64,000 nucleotides of DNA from VAXT01 sp964591295 (lineage in GTDB: Bacteria; Actinomycetota; Thermoleophilia; Gaiellales; Gaiellaceae): the NCBI GenBank assembly GCA_964591295.1, contig CAZQAG010000003.1, forward strand, positions 1 to 64,000, in the 5' to 3' direction. The position numbers were made by a program, and so were the translations under genes. The notes beneath the pieces were generated by a model, which made no database searches, was not told where the DNA came from, and worked only from the letters and a program-made list of their open reading frames with translations. How positions within the stretch are numbered: position 1 is the first letter of the stretch; each line of letters opens with the position of its first letter. Shown here piece by piece: positions 33,275 to 42,125 of this stretch.

Positions 33275-35413
33275 CTAGCGCCGGCCGACCACCAGCTTGA
33301 CCGGGAAGCCGCGGCGCTTGACCGCACCCGGCCTCGGGTTCTGGCTGAGCACGCGGCCGACTCGCCTCGAGCGAGCGCGGCGCACGCGGCCGACGGAGCA
33401 CCTGGCCCTGCGGATCCGTGTCTTGGCCACACCGAGCCTCAGCCCGATCACCCGCGGTACGCGGCAGCGCGCCGGCGGAGGCGGTGGCGGTGGCGGAGGT
33501 GGTGGCGGCGGAGGTGGCGGAGGTGGTGGCGGCGGCGGAGGAACCGGAGGTGGCGGAGGTGGCGGGGGTGGCGGAGGCGGAACCGGAGGCGGTGGTGGGG
33601 GCGGAGGCGGAGGCGGTGGACCGCCAGTGGTCACCGTGAAGGAGCCGTTCATAGTCGGGGAGTGCGGGTCGCACTGGTACGTGTACGTCCCCGGGGTGAA
33701 CGTGACGGTCCAGGTCACGTCACCGGTGCCGGCGACGTCCGTCATCTGGTTTACGCCCGTCCCCATCAGGTGGTAGTTGTGGATGTTCGCCAGGTCGTGG
33801 ACGAGGATGGTGTACTCGCCCTCCGGAAGCGTCGTCACGTCCGTCCCGTCCGGATGCTCGAGATAGATCTCGTAGCCGGGACCGACGGTTCCGATCAGAT
33901 CCGCTCCCCCGTTGTACGCGGCAATGGCGTCGACTAGGCCGTACCCGAAGTGGTTGTTCGGGATCTGGGTGATGCCACCGCAGGCCGTACCGTTCGAGAC
34001 CGTGACGGCCGGGTTGGCCGAGCTGTCCAGGAGCGCCTTGGTCGCAGCGATGTTCCTGACGAGCTCGGGGCGGGCCGACCAGAGCAGGGCCACGACGCCG
34101 ACGACGTGCGGCCCGGCCATCGAGGTGCCGCTCCAGCCCGAGCCCTGGTACACATTGTCACCGGAGTTCACCGACGAGCGAACGTTCACGCCCGGCGCGA
34201 CGATGTTCGGCTTGATGCGGTTGGAGCCGTCGACCGTGACCGGTCCACGGCTGCTGAAACTCGCAAGCGCGTTGTTGGCGCTGTTCATAGCGCCCGTGGA
34301 GTACGTGGCGGCGTAGTGGGCAGGCGGGGTGCTGACGCTGCTGCAGCCCGGGCCGCCGTTCCCGGCGGATGCCTCCACGAAGATGCCTGCTGCTTCGGAG
34401 GCCTCGACGATCGCCCGCAGCGTGTTCTCGGCGCAGCCCTCGCTCGGCGGACACGTCCAGCTGTTGTTCATGACGTGCGGCCGAAGCGTTGGGTCGGGGT
34501 TCTGGCCGTTCAGGTCATGCGGCGCGATGAAGAACTGGAAGCACTCCGTGTACGTCTGCGGAGTCCCGTTCCCCTGATCCATGTTCCGGCAGCCAATCCA
34601 CTTCGAGCCGGGCGCGACGCCGATCTGATTGCCCGCCCCGTCGTCACCAACCGCAGTACCGGTCGTGTGCGTGCCGTGGGCGTTGTCGTCGCAGGGCTCC
34701 TGGTGGTTGGGGGAGCAGCTCCCGCCGCCGCTGTGAATCGCGTCGAACCAGTTGTAGTTGTGGTTCGCGGTCGTGCCGTCCCAGCCGCGGTACTTTGGCT
34801 TGAGCGCGTTATGGGTCCACCGAACGCCGGTGTCCTGGTTCGCGACGACGATGCCCTGGCCCGTGTAGCCGAGCGCCCAGAGGTCGTCGGCGTTGACCTT
34901 GAGCACGCCAGGCTCGACCAGGTCGGGCGAGTCGGCCTCAGCGGCCCCGCGGGCGGGCTCTTCGATCCACTTGGACTTCGCGTTCGACTCGATCGTCCGC
35001 ACGTCCGAGCGCGCAGAGAGATCGTCGACGAGCGAGCGATCAGCAGTGGCGAAGATGACATTCGCGACCCAGTACGACTTGTAGGAAACGCCGCGCGAGG
35101 CGAGCAGGGCCTTGATCGGCGCCTGCGTACGCACGGCGTGGCTCTTGAGAGTCTTGTAGACGTAGCGGCCGCGGGCATCCTCGTTCTTCATGCCGTAGGC
35201 AGCGGTCAGGTCGGCCTGGTTCAGCAAGATCGCAACCGAGGCCTCGCCGTTCGCGGCAAGCTGGTCGAGGACCTTCGCCTCGATCGGCGCGGCCGTGAAT
35301 CGCTCGACCGAGCCTCTCGTGGCCAGAACCGGTGATGCGCCCGCGATCAACGCGGCCATTGCAAGCGCTGTGCCGAGCGCAATGCGCGGCTTTCGCCCTT
35401 TTTCTCCACCCAT
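33275..35413 (-). CDS. Secreted subtilisin-like protease with cupredoxin-like, poly-proline and PASTA tail
   Basis: A 712-residue S8 peptidase. Signal peptide (residues 1-31), inhibitor I9-type propeptide (about 55-145), then the catalytic domain with Asp194 (NQDTGVRW), His246 (DNAHGTHT), oxyanion Asn in SAGNGGPG and Ser431 (SGTSMAGPH). It has several Cys pairs, consistent with export. Residues about 525-615 look like a cupredoxin fold (NIHNYHLMG, TYTYQCDPHSPTMNG) with possible copper ligands His and Cys. About 50 prolines lead to a C-terminal PASTA domain almost identical to that of the gene at 32103. The tail probably retains the protease in the cell wall. Confidence 0.92.
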   Translation of the reverse strand: MGGEKGRKPRIALGTALAMAALIAGASPVLATRGSVERFTAAPIEAKVLDQLAANGEASVAILLNQADLTAAYGMKNEDARGRYVYKTLKSHAVRTQAPIKALLASRGVSYKSYWVANVIFATADRSLVDDLSARSDVRTIESNAKSKWIEEPARGAAEADSPDLVEPGVLKVNADDLWALGYTGQGIVVANQDTGVRWTHNALKPKYRGWDGTTANHNYNWFDAIHSGGGSCSPNHQEPCDDNAHGTHTTGTAVGDDGAGNQIGVAPGSKWIGCRNMDQGNGTPQTYTECFQFFIAPHDLNGQNPDPTLRPHVMNNSWTCPPSEGCAENTLRAIVEASEAAGIFVEASAGNGGPGCSSVSTPPAHYAATYSTGAMNSANNALASFSSRGPVTVDGSNRIKPNIVAPGVNVRSSVNSGDNVYQGSGWSGTSMAGPHVVGVVALLWSARPELVRNIAATKALLDSSANPAVTVSNGTACGGITQIPNNHFGYGLVDAIAAYNGGADLIGTVGPGYEIYLEHPDGTDVTTLPEGEYTILVHDLANIHNYHLMGTGVNQMTDVAGTGDVTWTVTFTPGTYTYQCDPHSPTMNGSFTVTTGGPPPPPPPPPPPPVPPPPPPPPPPPPVPPPPPPPPPPPPPPPPPPPPPPPARCRVPRVIGLRLGVAKTRIRRARCSVGRVRRARSRRVGRVLSQNPRPGAVKRRGFPVKLVVGRR

Positions 35414-35555
35414 CGAGTCTCCCCCTCGTTTTTGCGGAAAGCGGTTAGGCGCTTGACGTTAGCCCGTTCAAGCAGGTTTCACAAGGTTTGAGGTCAGTCG
35501 GATGCCGCGCCGTGGCCGAGGAACGGTTTGACGCGGCGGGCTGGTGCGGAAATCA

Positions 35556-35581
35556 GGGACGGGACCGGAAGGCCCCGTCCC
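35556..35581 (-). terminator. Possible terminator of the collagen-like gene
   Basis: GGGACGGG (35556-35563) pairs with CCCGTCCC ending at 35581, with one mismatch and an extended GC loop; on the minus strand it is followed by TGATTTCC, a weak U-tract. It lies 16 bases past the stop at 35598. Confidence 0.45.
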
Positions 35582-35597
35582 CAAGTGCTCCGGTGTC

Positions 35598-36305
35598 TTA
35601 CTGCGCGACCACTCCGGTGCCCGCGAACTGACAGCGGCCGGTGCCGGCGAGCGAGTACTCCTCGGCCATGAAGGAAACGCTGACGACGGATGTTCCCGTC
35701 GGCGTGCGGAAGACGATCGTGCCCGCCACGTCGTCGTCGTTGGCACCGAGGACGTCGTAGTCCGAGCTGGCATCGAGATCGTCGTCCTCCCGGTAGAACG
35801 CCTCGGTGTCGTCGACCCCTGCGACGTGGACGCGGGCGTTGTCGAGCGTGGACCGCGCGGTGATCGTCATGTCGCCCGCGCTCGAGCAAGCGGCTCTCAG
35901 GATCAAGCCGCCCAACGTGAGCACGGTCGCCGCAGGCGTGTTCGCGGGAACGTCGTGGCTCAGCTTCGCCGCGCCAGGCCCTGCGGCGCCGGGAGCTCCT
36001 GAGGGGCCTTGTGGGCCCTGTGACCCCGCCGGACCGACCGGCCCGACCGGTCCCTGCGGCCCAGCGGCGCCGCGGGCGCCGCGCCGGGTCGGGACGACCG
36101 AGGCCGGGAGCTTCGCATTGCGTCCGAGCGGGACGAGCCGGCCGGGCTTCGGCGAGCGCGACGCCTTGATGCCGTTCACCGCACCGGCGTTTGCCGCGAA
36201 CGCGACGATCGAGCGCCTGGCCGCGCCGCCCGCAGGACCAGCTGCAAGCGCCGTGAGCACGAGCGCGGTTCCGGCGAGCATGGCGATGGTTCGAGCTTTC
36301 CGCAC
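35598..36305 (-). CDS. Secreted collagen-like protein
   Basis: A 235-residue protein with signal peptide (TIAMLAGTALVLTALAAGPA), a short basic N-region and about twelve Gly-X-Y triplets (GPQGPVGPVGPAGSQGPQGP, residues about 80-112) that could form a short collagen triple helix. The C-terminal globular domain of about 120 residues is beta-rich and acidic (REDDDLDASSDYD) and could be a trimerization head, as in bacterial Scl/BclA proteins. GTG 36305 has AGGAGG six bases upstream. Probably a cell-surface protein; adjacency to two PASTA-tailed secreted proteins suggests an envelope gene cluster. Confidence 0.85.
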   Translation of the reverse strand: MRKARTIAMLAGTALVLTALAAGPAGGAARRSIVAFAANAGAVNGIKASRSPKPGRLVPLGRNAKLPASVVPTRRGARGAAGPQGPVGPVGPAGSQGPQGPSGAPGAAGPGAAKLSHDVPANTPAATVLTLGGLILRAACSSAGDMTITARSTLDNARVHVAGVDDTEAFYREDDDLDASSDYDVLGANDDDVAGTIVFRTPTGTSVVSVSFMAEEYSLAGTGRCQFAGTGVVAQ

Positions 36306-36440
36306 GAATGACCTCCTCGATGGTTGGGACGAGTCGGTCTCCTCAACTACAGGCTGCCGGGCTCACCTGCGCCTGGCGCGTAGATCTCTGCGCGCTTTCG
36401 GCGCAAAGTTGCTTCGAAGGCCCGGGGGTACCATGAGCTT

Positions 36441-37268
36441 GTGACCGAGCTCACTCCCGAAGAGCGCGCGCGCCTGGCCGAGGCCTACTACGAGACCCCG
36501 GAGCCCGTCCGTCACGAGCCGCGCTTCCGCATTCTTCGCAAGCTCTTCGCCCCGCTGATCGCGCTGGGATGGCTCGCAGTCAAGTTCGGAGGCGTGCTGC
36601 TCAAGGGCAAGTTCCTCCTCTCCATGTTCGTCTCGGCCGCGTTCTACGTCTGGTATGGCGGCTGGTGGTTCGGGATCGGCCTCATCGTCCTGCTCTTCGT
36701 GCACGAGATGGGCCACGTGCTCGAAGCGAGACGGCAGGGCCTGCCCGTGAGCGCGCCCCTCTTCATCCCGTTCCTCGGGGCGATGATCACGATGAAGCAG
36801 ATGCCCCAGGACGCCTGGAACGAGGCGAAGGTGGCGATCGCCGGGCCACTCGTGGGGTCGGCGGGCGCGGGTGCGATCTGGATCGCGGGCGAGGTGGACA
36901 ACTCGAATCACCTGCGGGCGCTGGCCTTCCTCGGCTTCCTCATCAACCTGTTCAACCTGTTGCCGATCGTCCCGTTGGACGGCGGCCGAATCGTCGGTGC
37001 GCTCCACCCCGCGCTCTGGGTCATCGGCTTCGTGGGGCTGCTCGGGCTCGTCTTCCTCTTCCCGAACCCGATCCTCATCATCATCCTGCTCTTTTCCGGC
37101 ATGGAGCTGTGGCAGCGCTGGCGGCTGCGAAACCATCCGGAGATGCAGTCCTACTATCGCGTCACGCCGAGGCGGCGGGTGACGATGGCCGCCCTCTACT
37201 TCGGGCTCGCGGTGCTCCTCGTCGTCGGCATGAACGCCACGCAAGTGGACGAAAAGCTCCTTCAGTAA
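36441..37268 (+). CDS. Site-2 protease family (M50) zinc metalloprotease
   Basis: A 275-residue polytopic membrane protease. The zinc-binding HEMGH lies in the transmembrane helix LIVLLFVHEMGHVLEARRQG, and the third ligand is in NLLPIVPLDGGRI. About six hydrophobic segments are visible. The first gene of a coupled operon; its TAA overlaps the next ATG (TAATG). It is likely to cleave transmembrane substrates within the membrane. There is no PDZ domain, so it is not an RseP orthologue. Start GTG 36441. Confidence 0.92.
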   Translation: MTELTPEERARLAEAYYETPEPVRHEPRFRILRKLFAPLIALGWLAVKFGGVLLKGKFLLSMFVSAAFYVWYGGWWFGIGLIVLLFVHEMGHVLEARRQGLPVSAPLFIPFLGAMITMKQMPQDAWNEAKVAIAGPLVGSAGAGAIWIAGEVDNSNHLRALAFLGFLINLFNLLPIVPLDGGRIVGALHPALWVIGFVGLLGLVFLFPNPILIIILLFSGMELWQRWRLRNHPEMQSYYRVTPRRRVTMAALYFGLAVLLVVGMNATQVDEKLLQ

Positions 37269-37966
37269 TGGACGACGAGCGGCTCCTTTCGAGCCACGAA
37301 GGCGCCCTGCCGGAGAACGTGCTCTCGATCGCACGGGAATTCTGGGCCGGCTTCGCGGCCGTGGACAAGATCGACCGGCCCGCGGTCTCGATCTTCGGCT
37401 CGGCGCGCGTCCGCGAGGACTCCCAGGCCTATCGCGACGCCCGCGAGGTGGGAAGGCGGTTCGGCGAAGCCGGCTGGGCGGTGATCACCGGCGGAGGGCC
37501 GGGAGTGATGGAAGCGGCCAACCGCGGAGTGAAGGAAGGGGGCGGGCTCTCGGTCGGCTTCAACATCGATCTTCCGCACGAGCAGGGTTCGAACCCCTAC
37601 ATCGACATCGGCTACACGTTCAAGCACTTCTACGCGCGCAAGGTCTGCTTCGTGAAGCCGGCGGAAGGCTTCGTCATCTTCCCGGGAGGGTTCGGCACGC
37701 TCGACGAGCTGTTCGAGGCGCTGACGCTCATCCAGACGGGCAAGGCCCAGAACTTCCCCGTCGTCCTCGTCGACACCGACTACTGGGGCGAGCTGCTCGC
37801 CTGGATTCGCGGAGAGATGCTCGCCGACGGGATGATCTCATCCGAGGACCTCGATCTCCTGTACGTCACGGACGACCTCGAGGAGGCGGTCCAGGACGTG
37901 CTCTCGAGCTACGGGACACGCAGCGCCGGAGCGCCGGCCGAGCCGAAGAAGGCGGACGCCCAATGA
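37268..37966 (+). CDS. LOG-family (TIGR00730) nucleoside 5'-monophosphate phosphoribohydrolase
   Basis: A 232-residue Rossmann-fold protein with ITGGGPGVMEAANRG and the catalytic PGGFGTLDELFEAL of the lysine-decarboxylase-like/LOG family, which releases the base from nucleoside monophosphates (cytokinin activation in plants and actinobacteria). ATG 37268 shares a base with the upstream TAA. Its TGA overlaps the selA ATG (ATGA). The role within a selenium operon is not obvious. Confidence 0.9.
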   Translation: MDDERLLSSHEGALPENVLSIAREFWAGFAAVDKIDRPAVSIFGSARVREDSQAYRDAREVGRRFGEAGWAVITGGGPGVMEAANRGVKEGGGLSVGFNIDLPHEQGSNPYIDIGYTFKHFYARKVCFVKPAEGFVIFPGGFGTLDELFEALTLIQTGKAQNFPVVLVDTDYWGELLAWIRGEMLADGMISSEDLDLLYVTDDLEEAVQDVLSSYGTRSAGAPAEPKKADAQ

Positions 37967-39246
37967 ACCTTCGCGACCTGCCCTCGGTCGACGAGCTGGC
38001 TCGCTCGAGCGACGACCCGCTCTCAGTCCAGGCCGCTCGCATCGTCCTCGCGCGCGCGCGCGAGGAGATCCAAGCGGGGGCCGAGCCCGGCGACCTCACC
38101 AAGCGCATGCGGGAGGAGCTCGAAGCCGCCCGTGAAGCCCGGCTGCGTCGCGCGCTGAACGCGACGGGCGTGATCGTCCACACGAATCTCGGCCGCGCGC
38201 CGCTGGCGGAGGCAGCGCTGGAGCGCGTGAGCGAGGTCGGCCGCGGCTATTCGAATCTCGAGTACGACCTATCGACCGGTGCGCGCGGCTCCCGCCAGGA
38301 TCACATCGCCGCCGTGCTGCGGCGGCTCACGGGCGCCGAGGCCGCCCTCGTCGTCAACAACAACGCGGCGGCGGTGCTGCTCGCCCTCGCAGCGCTCGCG
38401 GAGGGCCGCGAGGTGGTCGTCTCGCGCGGAGAGCTGATCGAGATCGGCGACGGCTTTCGGATCCCAGACGTGCTCGCGCGCTCGGGCGCCCACCTGGTCG
38501 AGGTCGGGACGACGAACAGGACGCGCGCTGCCGACTACGACCAGGCGGTCGGCCCGGACACGGCCGTCCTGCTCCGTGTGCACCAGTCGAACTTTCGCGT
38601 CGTCGGCTTTACCGAGCTGCCGTCGGTGGCGGAGCTGGCGAAGGTCGCGAAACGGCACGGGCTGCCGCTCGTGGACGACCTCGGGTCAGGCGCGCTTGCG
38701 CGAGTCGAGGACGAGCCGTCGGTGCGAGAGAGCCTCGAGGCGGGCGCCGACCTCGTCTGCTTCTCGGGCGACAAGCTGCTCGGCGGTCCCCAGGCCGGGA
38801 TCGTCGTGGGGAGCGCCGAGCTCGTCGAGAAGCTGCGACGTCACCCGCTGCAGAGGGCCGTGCGGGCGGACAAGCTGACGCTCGCCGCGCTCGAGGGGAC
38901 GCTCACGCTCTATCTCGACCCCGAGCGGGCCGCGCGTGAAGTGCCGGTGCTGCGGATGGCGGGTGAGAGCGCCGACGACGTGCGGGCGCGGGCCGAACGG
39001 CTCGCCGAGCTCGTGGGCGGCGAGGTGGAGGAGACCGTTGCCAGGATCGGCGGCGGCGCGCTCCCGCTCGCGGAGCTGCCGAGCTTCGCCTGCGCCGTCG
39101 AGGAAGAGCTCGCGGGGCCCTTGCGCCTTGGGGAGCCGCCGGTGATCGGCGTCGTCCGCGACGGGCGCCTGCTCCTCGACTGCCGCACCCTGAGCGACGC
39201 CGAGACAGACGAGGTTGCCGCCGCGGTCGCCGCCGCCCGCGGATGA
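37963..39246 (+). CDS. selA: L-seryl-tRNA(Sec) selenium transferase
   Basis: A 427-residue PLP enzyme converting Ser-tRNA(Sec) to Sec-tRNA(Sec) with selenophosphate. Conserved RRALNATGVIVHTNLGRAPL, NNNAAAVLLAL, SRGELIEIGDGFRIPD and the PLP-lysine in CFSGDKLLGGPQAG. Length is normal. It overlaps the neighbours on both sides by ATGA. The presence of selB and tRNA-Sec in the same operon confirms the role. selD is not in this window. Confidence 0.96.
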   Translation: MNLRDLPSVDELARSSDDPLSVQAARIVLARAREEIQAGAEPGDLTKRMREELEAAREARLRRALNATGVIVHTNLGRAPLAEAALERVSEVGRGYSNLEYDLSTGARGSRQDHIAAVLRRLTGAEAALVVNNNAAAVLLALAALAEGREVVVSRGELIEIGDGFRIPDVLARSGAHLVEVGTTNRTRAADYDQAVGPDTAVLLRVHQSNFRVVGFTELPSVAELAKVAKRHGLPLVDDLGSGALARVEDEPSVRESLEAGADLVCFSGDKLLGGPQAGIVVGSAELVEKLRRHPLQRAVRADKLTLAALEGTLTLYLDPERAAREVPVLRMAGESADDVRARAERLAELVGGEVEETVARIGGGALPLAELPSFACAVEEELAGPLRLGEPPVIGVVRDGRLLLDCRTLSDAETDEVAAAVAAARG

Positions 39247-40193
39247 GCACCCGAGCACCGGAGTCCCTCCTCTGGGACGCGCTTCGCGGAGCGCTAGTCA
39301 CGCGGGCACTGGGAGTCGTCGCTGACCTGGGGATCGCTCGAGCGCTTGCGGCCGGGCCACGCTCGGTCGAGGAGCTGGCGCGCGAAGCCGGCGCTGACGA
39401 GGACGCGCTCCACCGCCTTCTGCGGGCTCTCGCGAGCGACGGCATCTTCACGGAGGCCGAACCCGGCATCTTCGCCAACACCCCCGCGTCGGAGCAGCTT
39501 CTGGATAGCCGCTGGGAAGCGTCGGCGCACCACTTCGGAACCGTCTTCTACCAAGCGATCGGAGGCCTCGACGCAACGGGCAAGGCGGCGTTTCCCGAGA
39601 TCTACGACGTGGATTTCTGGTCGTGGCTCGCCGACCATTCCGACGAGCGTTCGATTTTCGACACGTCGATGGAGCTGGGCAAGGAGCGGAGGGTCGAGCG
39701 GTTCGACCGGGTCGAGTGGCGCGGCGACGAGACCGTCGTCGACGTCGGAGGCGGAAACGGATCACTGCTCGTGGCGCTGCTGCAGCAACAGCCGGGCCTG
39801 CGGGGGATGGTCTTCGACCTGCCGGAGACTGCGCGCGACGAGGAGGCGCTCGGCGACCGAATCGAATTCGTCGAGGGCAGCTTTTTCGAGAGCGTCCCGG
39901 AAGGCGACGTCTACGTCCTGTCCACGATCTTCCACGATTGGAACGACGAGCGCGCGGAAGCGATCCTGCGCACGATCCGTGCGAGCGCGTCGCACGACTC
40001 ACGCCTGATCCTCCTAGAGGCAGTCGTTCCGGCCGGCAACGAGCCCGACGGCGCCAAGTGGCTCGACCTGCTGATGCTCGCCCTCTTCGCCGGCCGCGAG
40101 CGCAACGAGGACCAGTGGCGCGCACTGCTCGAAGCGGGCGGGTTCGAGCCCACGAGCATCGAAGACGGTTTGATCCAGGCCCGATGCCGCTGA
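39243..40193 (+). CDS. SAM-dependent O-methyltransferase (class I, hydroxyneurosporene-type)
   Basis: A 316-residue enzyme. The N-terminal winged-helix dimerization domain (ALGVVADLGIARALAAGP, REAGADEDALHRLLRALAS) precedes a Rossmann SAM domain with VVDVGGGNGSLL, and HDWNDERAEAILRTIR, a motif with the catalytic His typical of plant-type O-methyltransferases. It is embedded between selA and selB with overlaps on both sides, so its product is made together with the Sec machinery. Selenium methylation is a tempting but unsupported idea; small-molecule O-methylation is the family norm. Confidence 0.9.
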   Translation: MSTRAPESLLWDALRGALVTRALGVVADLGIARALAAGPRSVEELAREAGADEDALHRLLRALASDGIFTEAEPGIFANTPASEQLLDSRWEASAHHFGTVFYQAIGGLDATGKAAFPEIYDVDFWSWLADHSDERSIFDTSMELGKERRVERFDRVEWRGDETVVDVGGGNGSLLVALLQQQPGLRGMVFDLPETARDEEALGDRIEFVEGSFFESVPEGDVYVLSTIFHDWNDERAEAILRTIRASASHDSRLILLEAVVPAGNEPDGAKWLDLLMLALFAGRERNEDQWRALLEAGGFEPTSIEDGLIQARCR

Positions 40194-41920
40194 CGGTCGG
40201 CACGGCGGGTCACATCGACCACGGCAAAACCTGGCTCGTCAGAGCCCTGACGGGCAAGGACACCGACCGACTTCCGGAGGAGCAGGAGCGCGGAATCTCG
40301 ATCGACCTCGGCTACGCGCCCCTCGACCTGCCCGGCGGCCGCCGCCTTTCGGTCATCGACGTCCCGGGGCACGAGCGGTTCATCCGCAACATGGTCGCGG
40401 GCGCGACCGGAATCGATCTCTTCCTGCTCGTGATCGACGCGACTGAGGGCGCTCGGCCGCAGACACACGAGCACCTGGCGATCCTGCGCCTGCTCGGCAT
40501 CGACCGGGGAGTCGTCGCCATCACGAAGGCGGACGCCGCCGAGCCGGCCCTGCTGGAGCTCGTCCTCGCGGAGGCGCGGGAGCTCGTCCCTGGCGCCGAG
40601 GTCGTCTCCGTGAGCGCGAAGACGGGCGACGGGATCGACAAGCTCCGCGCCGCGCTCGAGGTAGCCGCGGAGAGCCACGAGCACACCGCGCTGCTCGGCG
40701 CGACCCGCCTGTATGTCGACCGCGCGTTCACGCTGCGCGGAATCGGCACGGTCGTCACCGGGACGCTCTGGTCCGGCTCGGTGGGAGACGGCGACGAGCT
40801 GCGAGCCGAGCCGGCCGGGCTAGACGTCCGCGTGCGCAGCGTGCAGGTGCACGACGAGCCGGTCGACCGTGCCGAGGCGGGGCAGCGTGTCGCGCTCGCA
40901 CTTCCGGGCATCGAGCGGGGCGCCCTTCGTCGCGGCGACGCACTGATCCAGGCGGGTGCGTATCCCGTCAGCTACCGGCTCGACGTCGAGCTCGAGGAGC
41001 TGGAGCCGATCGCCGACCACGCACGGCTGCAGGTGCATCACGGGACGGCGGAGATCCCGGCTCAACTCGTCCGGGTCGGCGAGCGCTTCGGGCAGCTGCG
41101 GCTCGCTGCTCCCGTGTTGGCAGCACGAGGCGACCACGTCGTCCTCCGCGACTCGACCACGGTCGGCGGCGGCCGCGTACTCGACCCCGCGCCTCCGCGC
41201 GCGCCCGACCTCGCCCGTCTCGAGCTGCTGGCGACGGGCGACCCCGCCTCGATCGTGCGGGCACTCGTCCACGAGCCGGTGCGCGCCGCCGACCTTGTCG
41301 CGCGCGCTCTTCTCTCGCCCACGCACCTCGCGACGGGCCTGACCGCCGTCGAGCAAGCCGGTGACTGGCACTTCTCTGCTGAGTGGCTCGATCACGCTCG
41401 CCGAGAGGCACGAACGCGGCTCACGCTGCGGGCCGAGGCTGCGCCGCTCGATCCCGGCCTGCCCACGGGGGATCTCCTCGCAAGCGCCCCGTGGGCCGAC
41501 GCGCTCCTGCCCCTCCTCGAGCTCGAGCAGCGGGACGGCAAGGCCTATCTCCCCGGAACGGCCGCGTCCCTCGGCGAGAAAGCCGCGGATGCGGAGGCAC
41601 TGGAAGCGAGGCTCGACGAAGCCGGCCTCGAGCCGGTCAAGGTCGAGGACGCCGAACTCGCACGCTTCCTCGAAACCAAAGGACGCCTTGTCCGCGTCGG
41701 AGACGGACTCGCAGTCGGCATCGGGCCGTACGAGGAAGCCAAGCGCGCCCTGATCGCGGAGTGCGAGGGAGCCGGCAAGATCACGCTCGCCCGTTTCCGC
41801 GACCTGATGGGAATCTCGCGGCGCCCGGCCCAGCTCCTGCTGGAACGATTCGACGCCGATGGCCTCACTCGCAGAGTCGGCGACGAGCGGATCCTCAGGC
41901 GCTCAGCCTCCCCGCGCTAG
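40184..41920 (+). CDS. selB: Selenocysteine-specific translation elongation factor SelB
   Basis: A 578-residue GTPase delivering Sec-tRNA to UGA codons. G domain: GTAGHIDHGKTWL, DLGYAPLDLPGG, DVPGHERFI and ITKADA; EF-Tu-like domains II and III; then winged-helix repeats at the C-terminus that bind the SECIS stem-loop (for example FRDLMGISRRPAQLLLERFD). ATG 40184 lies 10 bases inside the end of the methyltransferase gene. The tRNA-Sec gene begins 11 bases downstream. Confidence 0.96.
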   Translation: MPLTVGTAGHIDHGKTWLVRALTGKDTDRLPEEQERGISIDLGYAPLDLPGGRRLSVIDVPGHERFIRNMVAGATGIDLFLLVIDATEGARPQTHEHLAILRLLGIDRGVVAITKADAAEPALLELVLAEARELVPGAEVVSVSAKTGDGIDKLRAALEVAAESHEHTALLGATRLYVDRAFTLRGIGTVVTGTLWSGSVGDGDELRAEPAGLDVRVRSVQVHDEPVDRAEAGQRVALALPGIERGALRRGDALIQAGAYPVSYRLDVELEELEPIADHARLQVHHGTAEIPAQLVRVGERFGQLRLAAPVLAARGDHVVLRDSTTVGGGRVLDPAPPRAPDLARLELLATGDPASIVRALVHEPVRAADLVARALLSPTHLATGLTAVEQAGDWHFSAEWLDHARREARTRLTLRAEAAPLDPGLPTGDLLASAPWADALLPLLELEQRDGKAYLPGTAASLGEKAADAEALEARLDEAGLEPVKVEDAELARFLETKGRLVRVGDGLAVGIGPYEEAKRALIAECEGAGKITLARFRDLMGISRRPAQLLLERFDADGLTRRVGDERILRRSASPR

Positions 41921-41931
41921 CATCGCCCCAG

Positions 41932-42024
41932 GGAGCGGCAGGGGCCCGGTGGCCCAGCTGGTCTTCAAAACCGGTGCGGTCGTGTAACCCACGGCTCGGT
42001 AGGTTCGACTCCTGCGCCGCTCCG
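41932..42024 (+). tRNA. selC: tRNA-Sec (UCA)
   Basis: A 93-nt tRNA with an 8-bp acceptor stem GGAGCGGC / GCCGCTCC, extended variable arm and anticodon TCA in the loop CTTCAAAA. T-loop is GGTTCGACTCC. Discriminator G at 42024; CCA is not encoded. The 8+5 or extended acceptor branch and long variable arm are as expected for bacterial Sec tRNA. It is directly behind selB. Confidence 0.95.
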
Positions 42025-42125
42025 TTGAGCCGAGGCCGCTCGCGTCCTCTCGCCGAAAACCAGGGGGGTGGGCCGAACGTAGTCAGTAGCAGCGGATGGA
42101 ACCCCGGATCTAAGGAGGTAACCAA

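Noticed and set aside
32103..33640. Glycine-rich plus-strand frames over the GGN tracts
   Set aside because: They are antisense to the proline linkers and lack starts or flanking conserved domains.
36441..42024. Search for a selenoprotein (in-frame TGA) next to selA/selB
   Set aside because: All genes here end with normal stops matched to neighbour overlaps; none continues past TGA with conserved sequence, so no selenoprotein is claimed.
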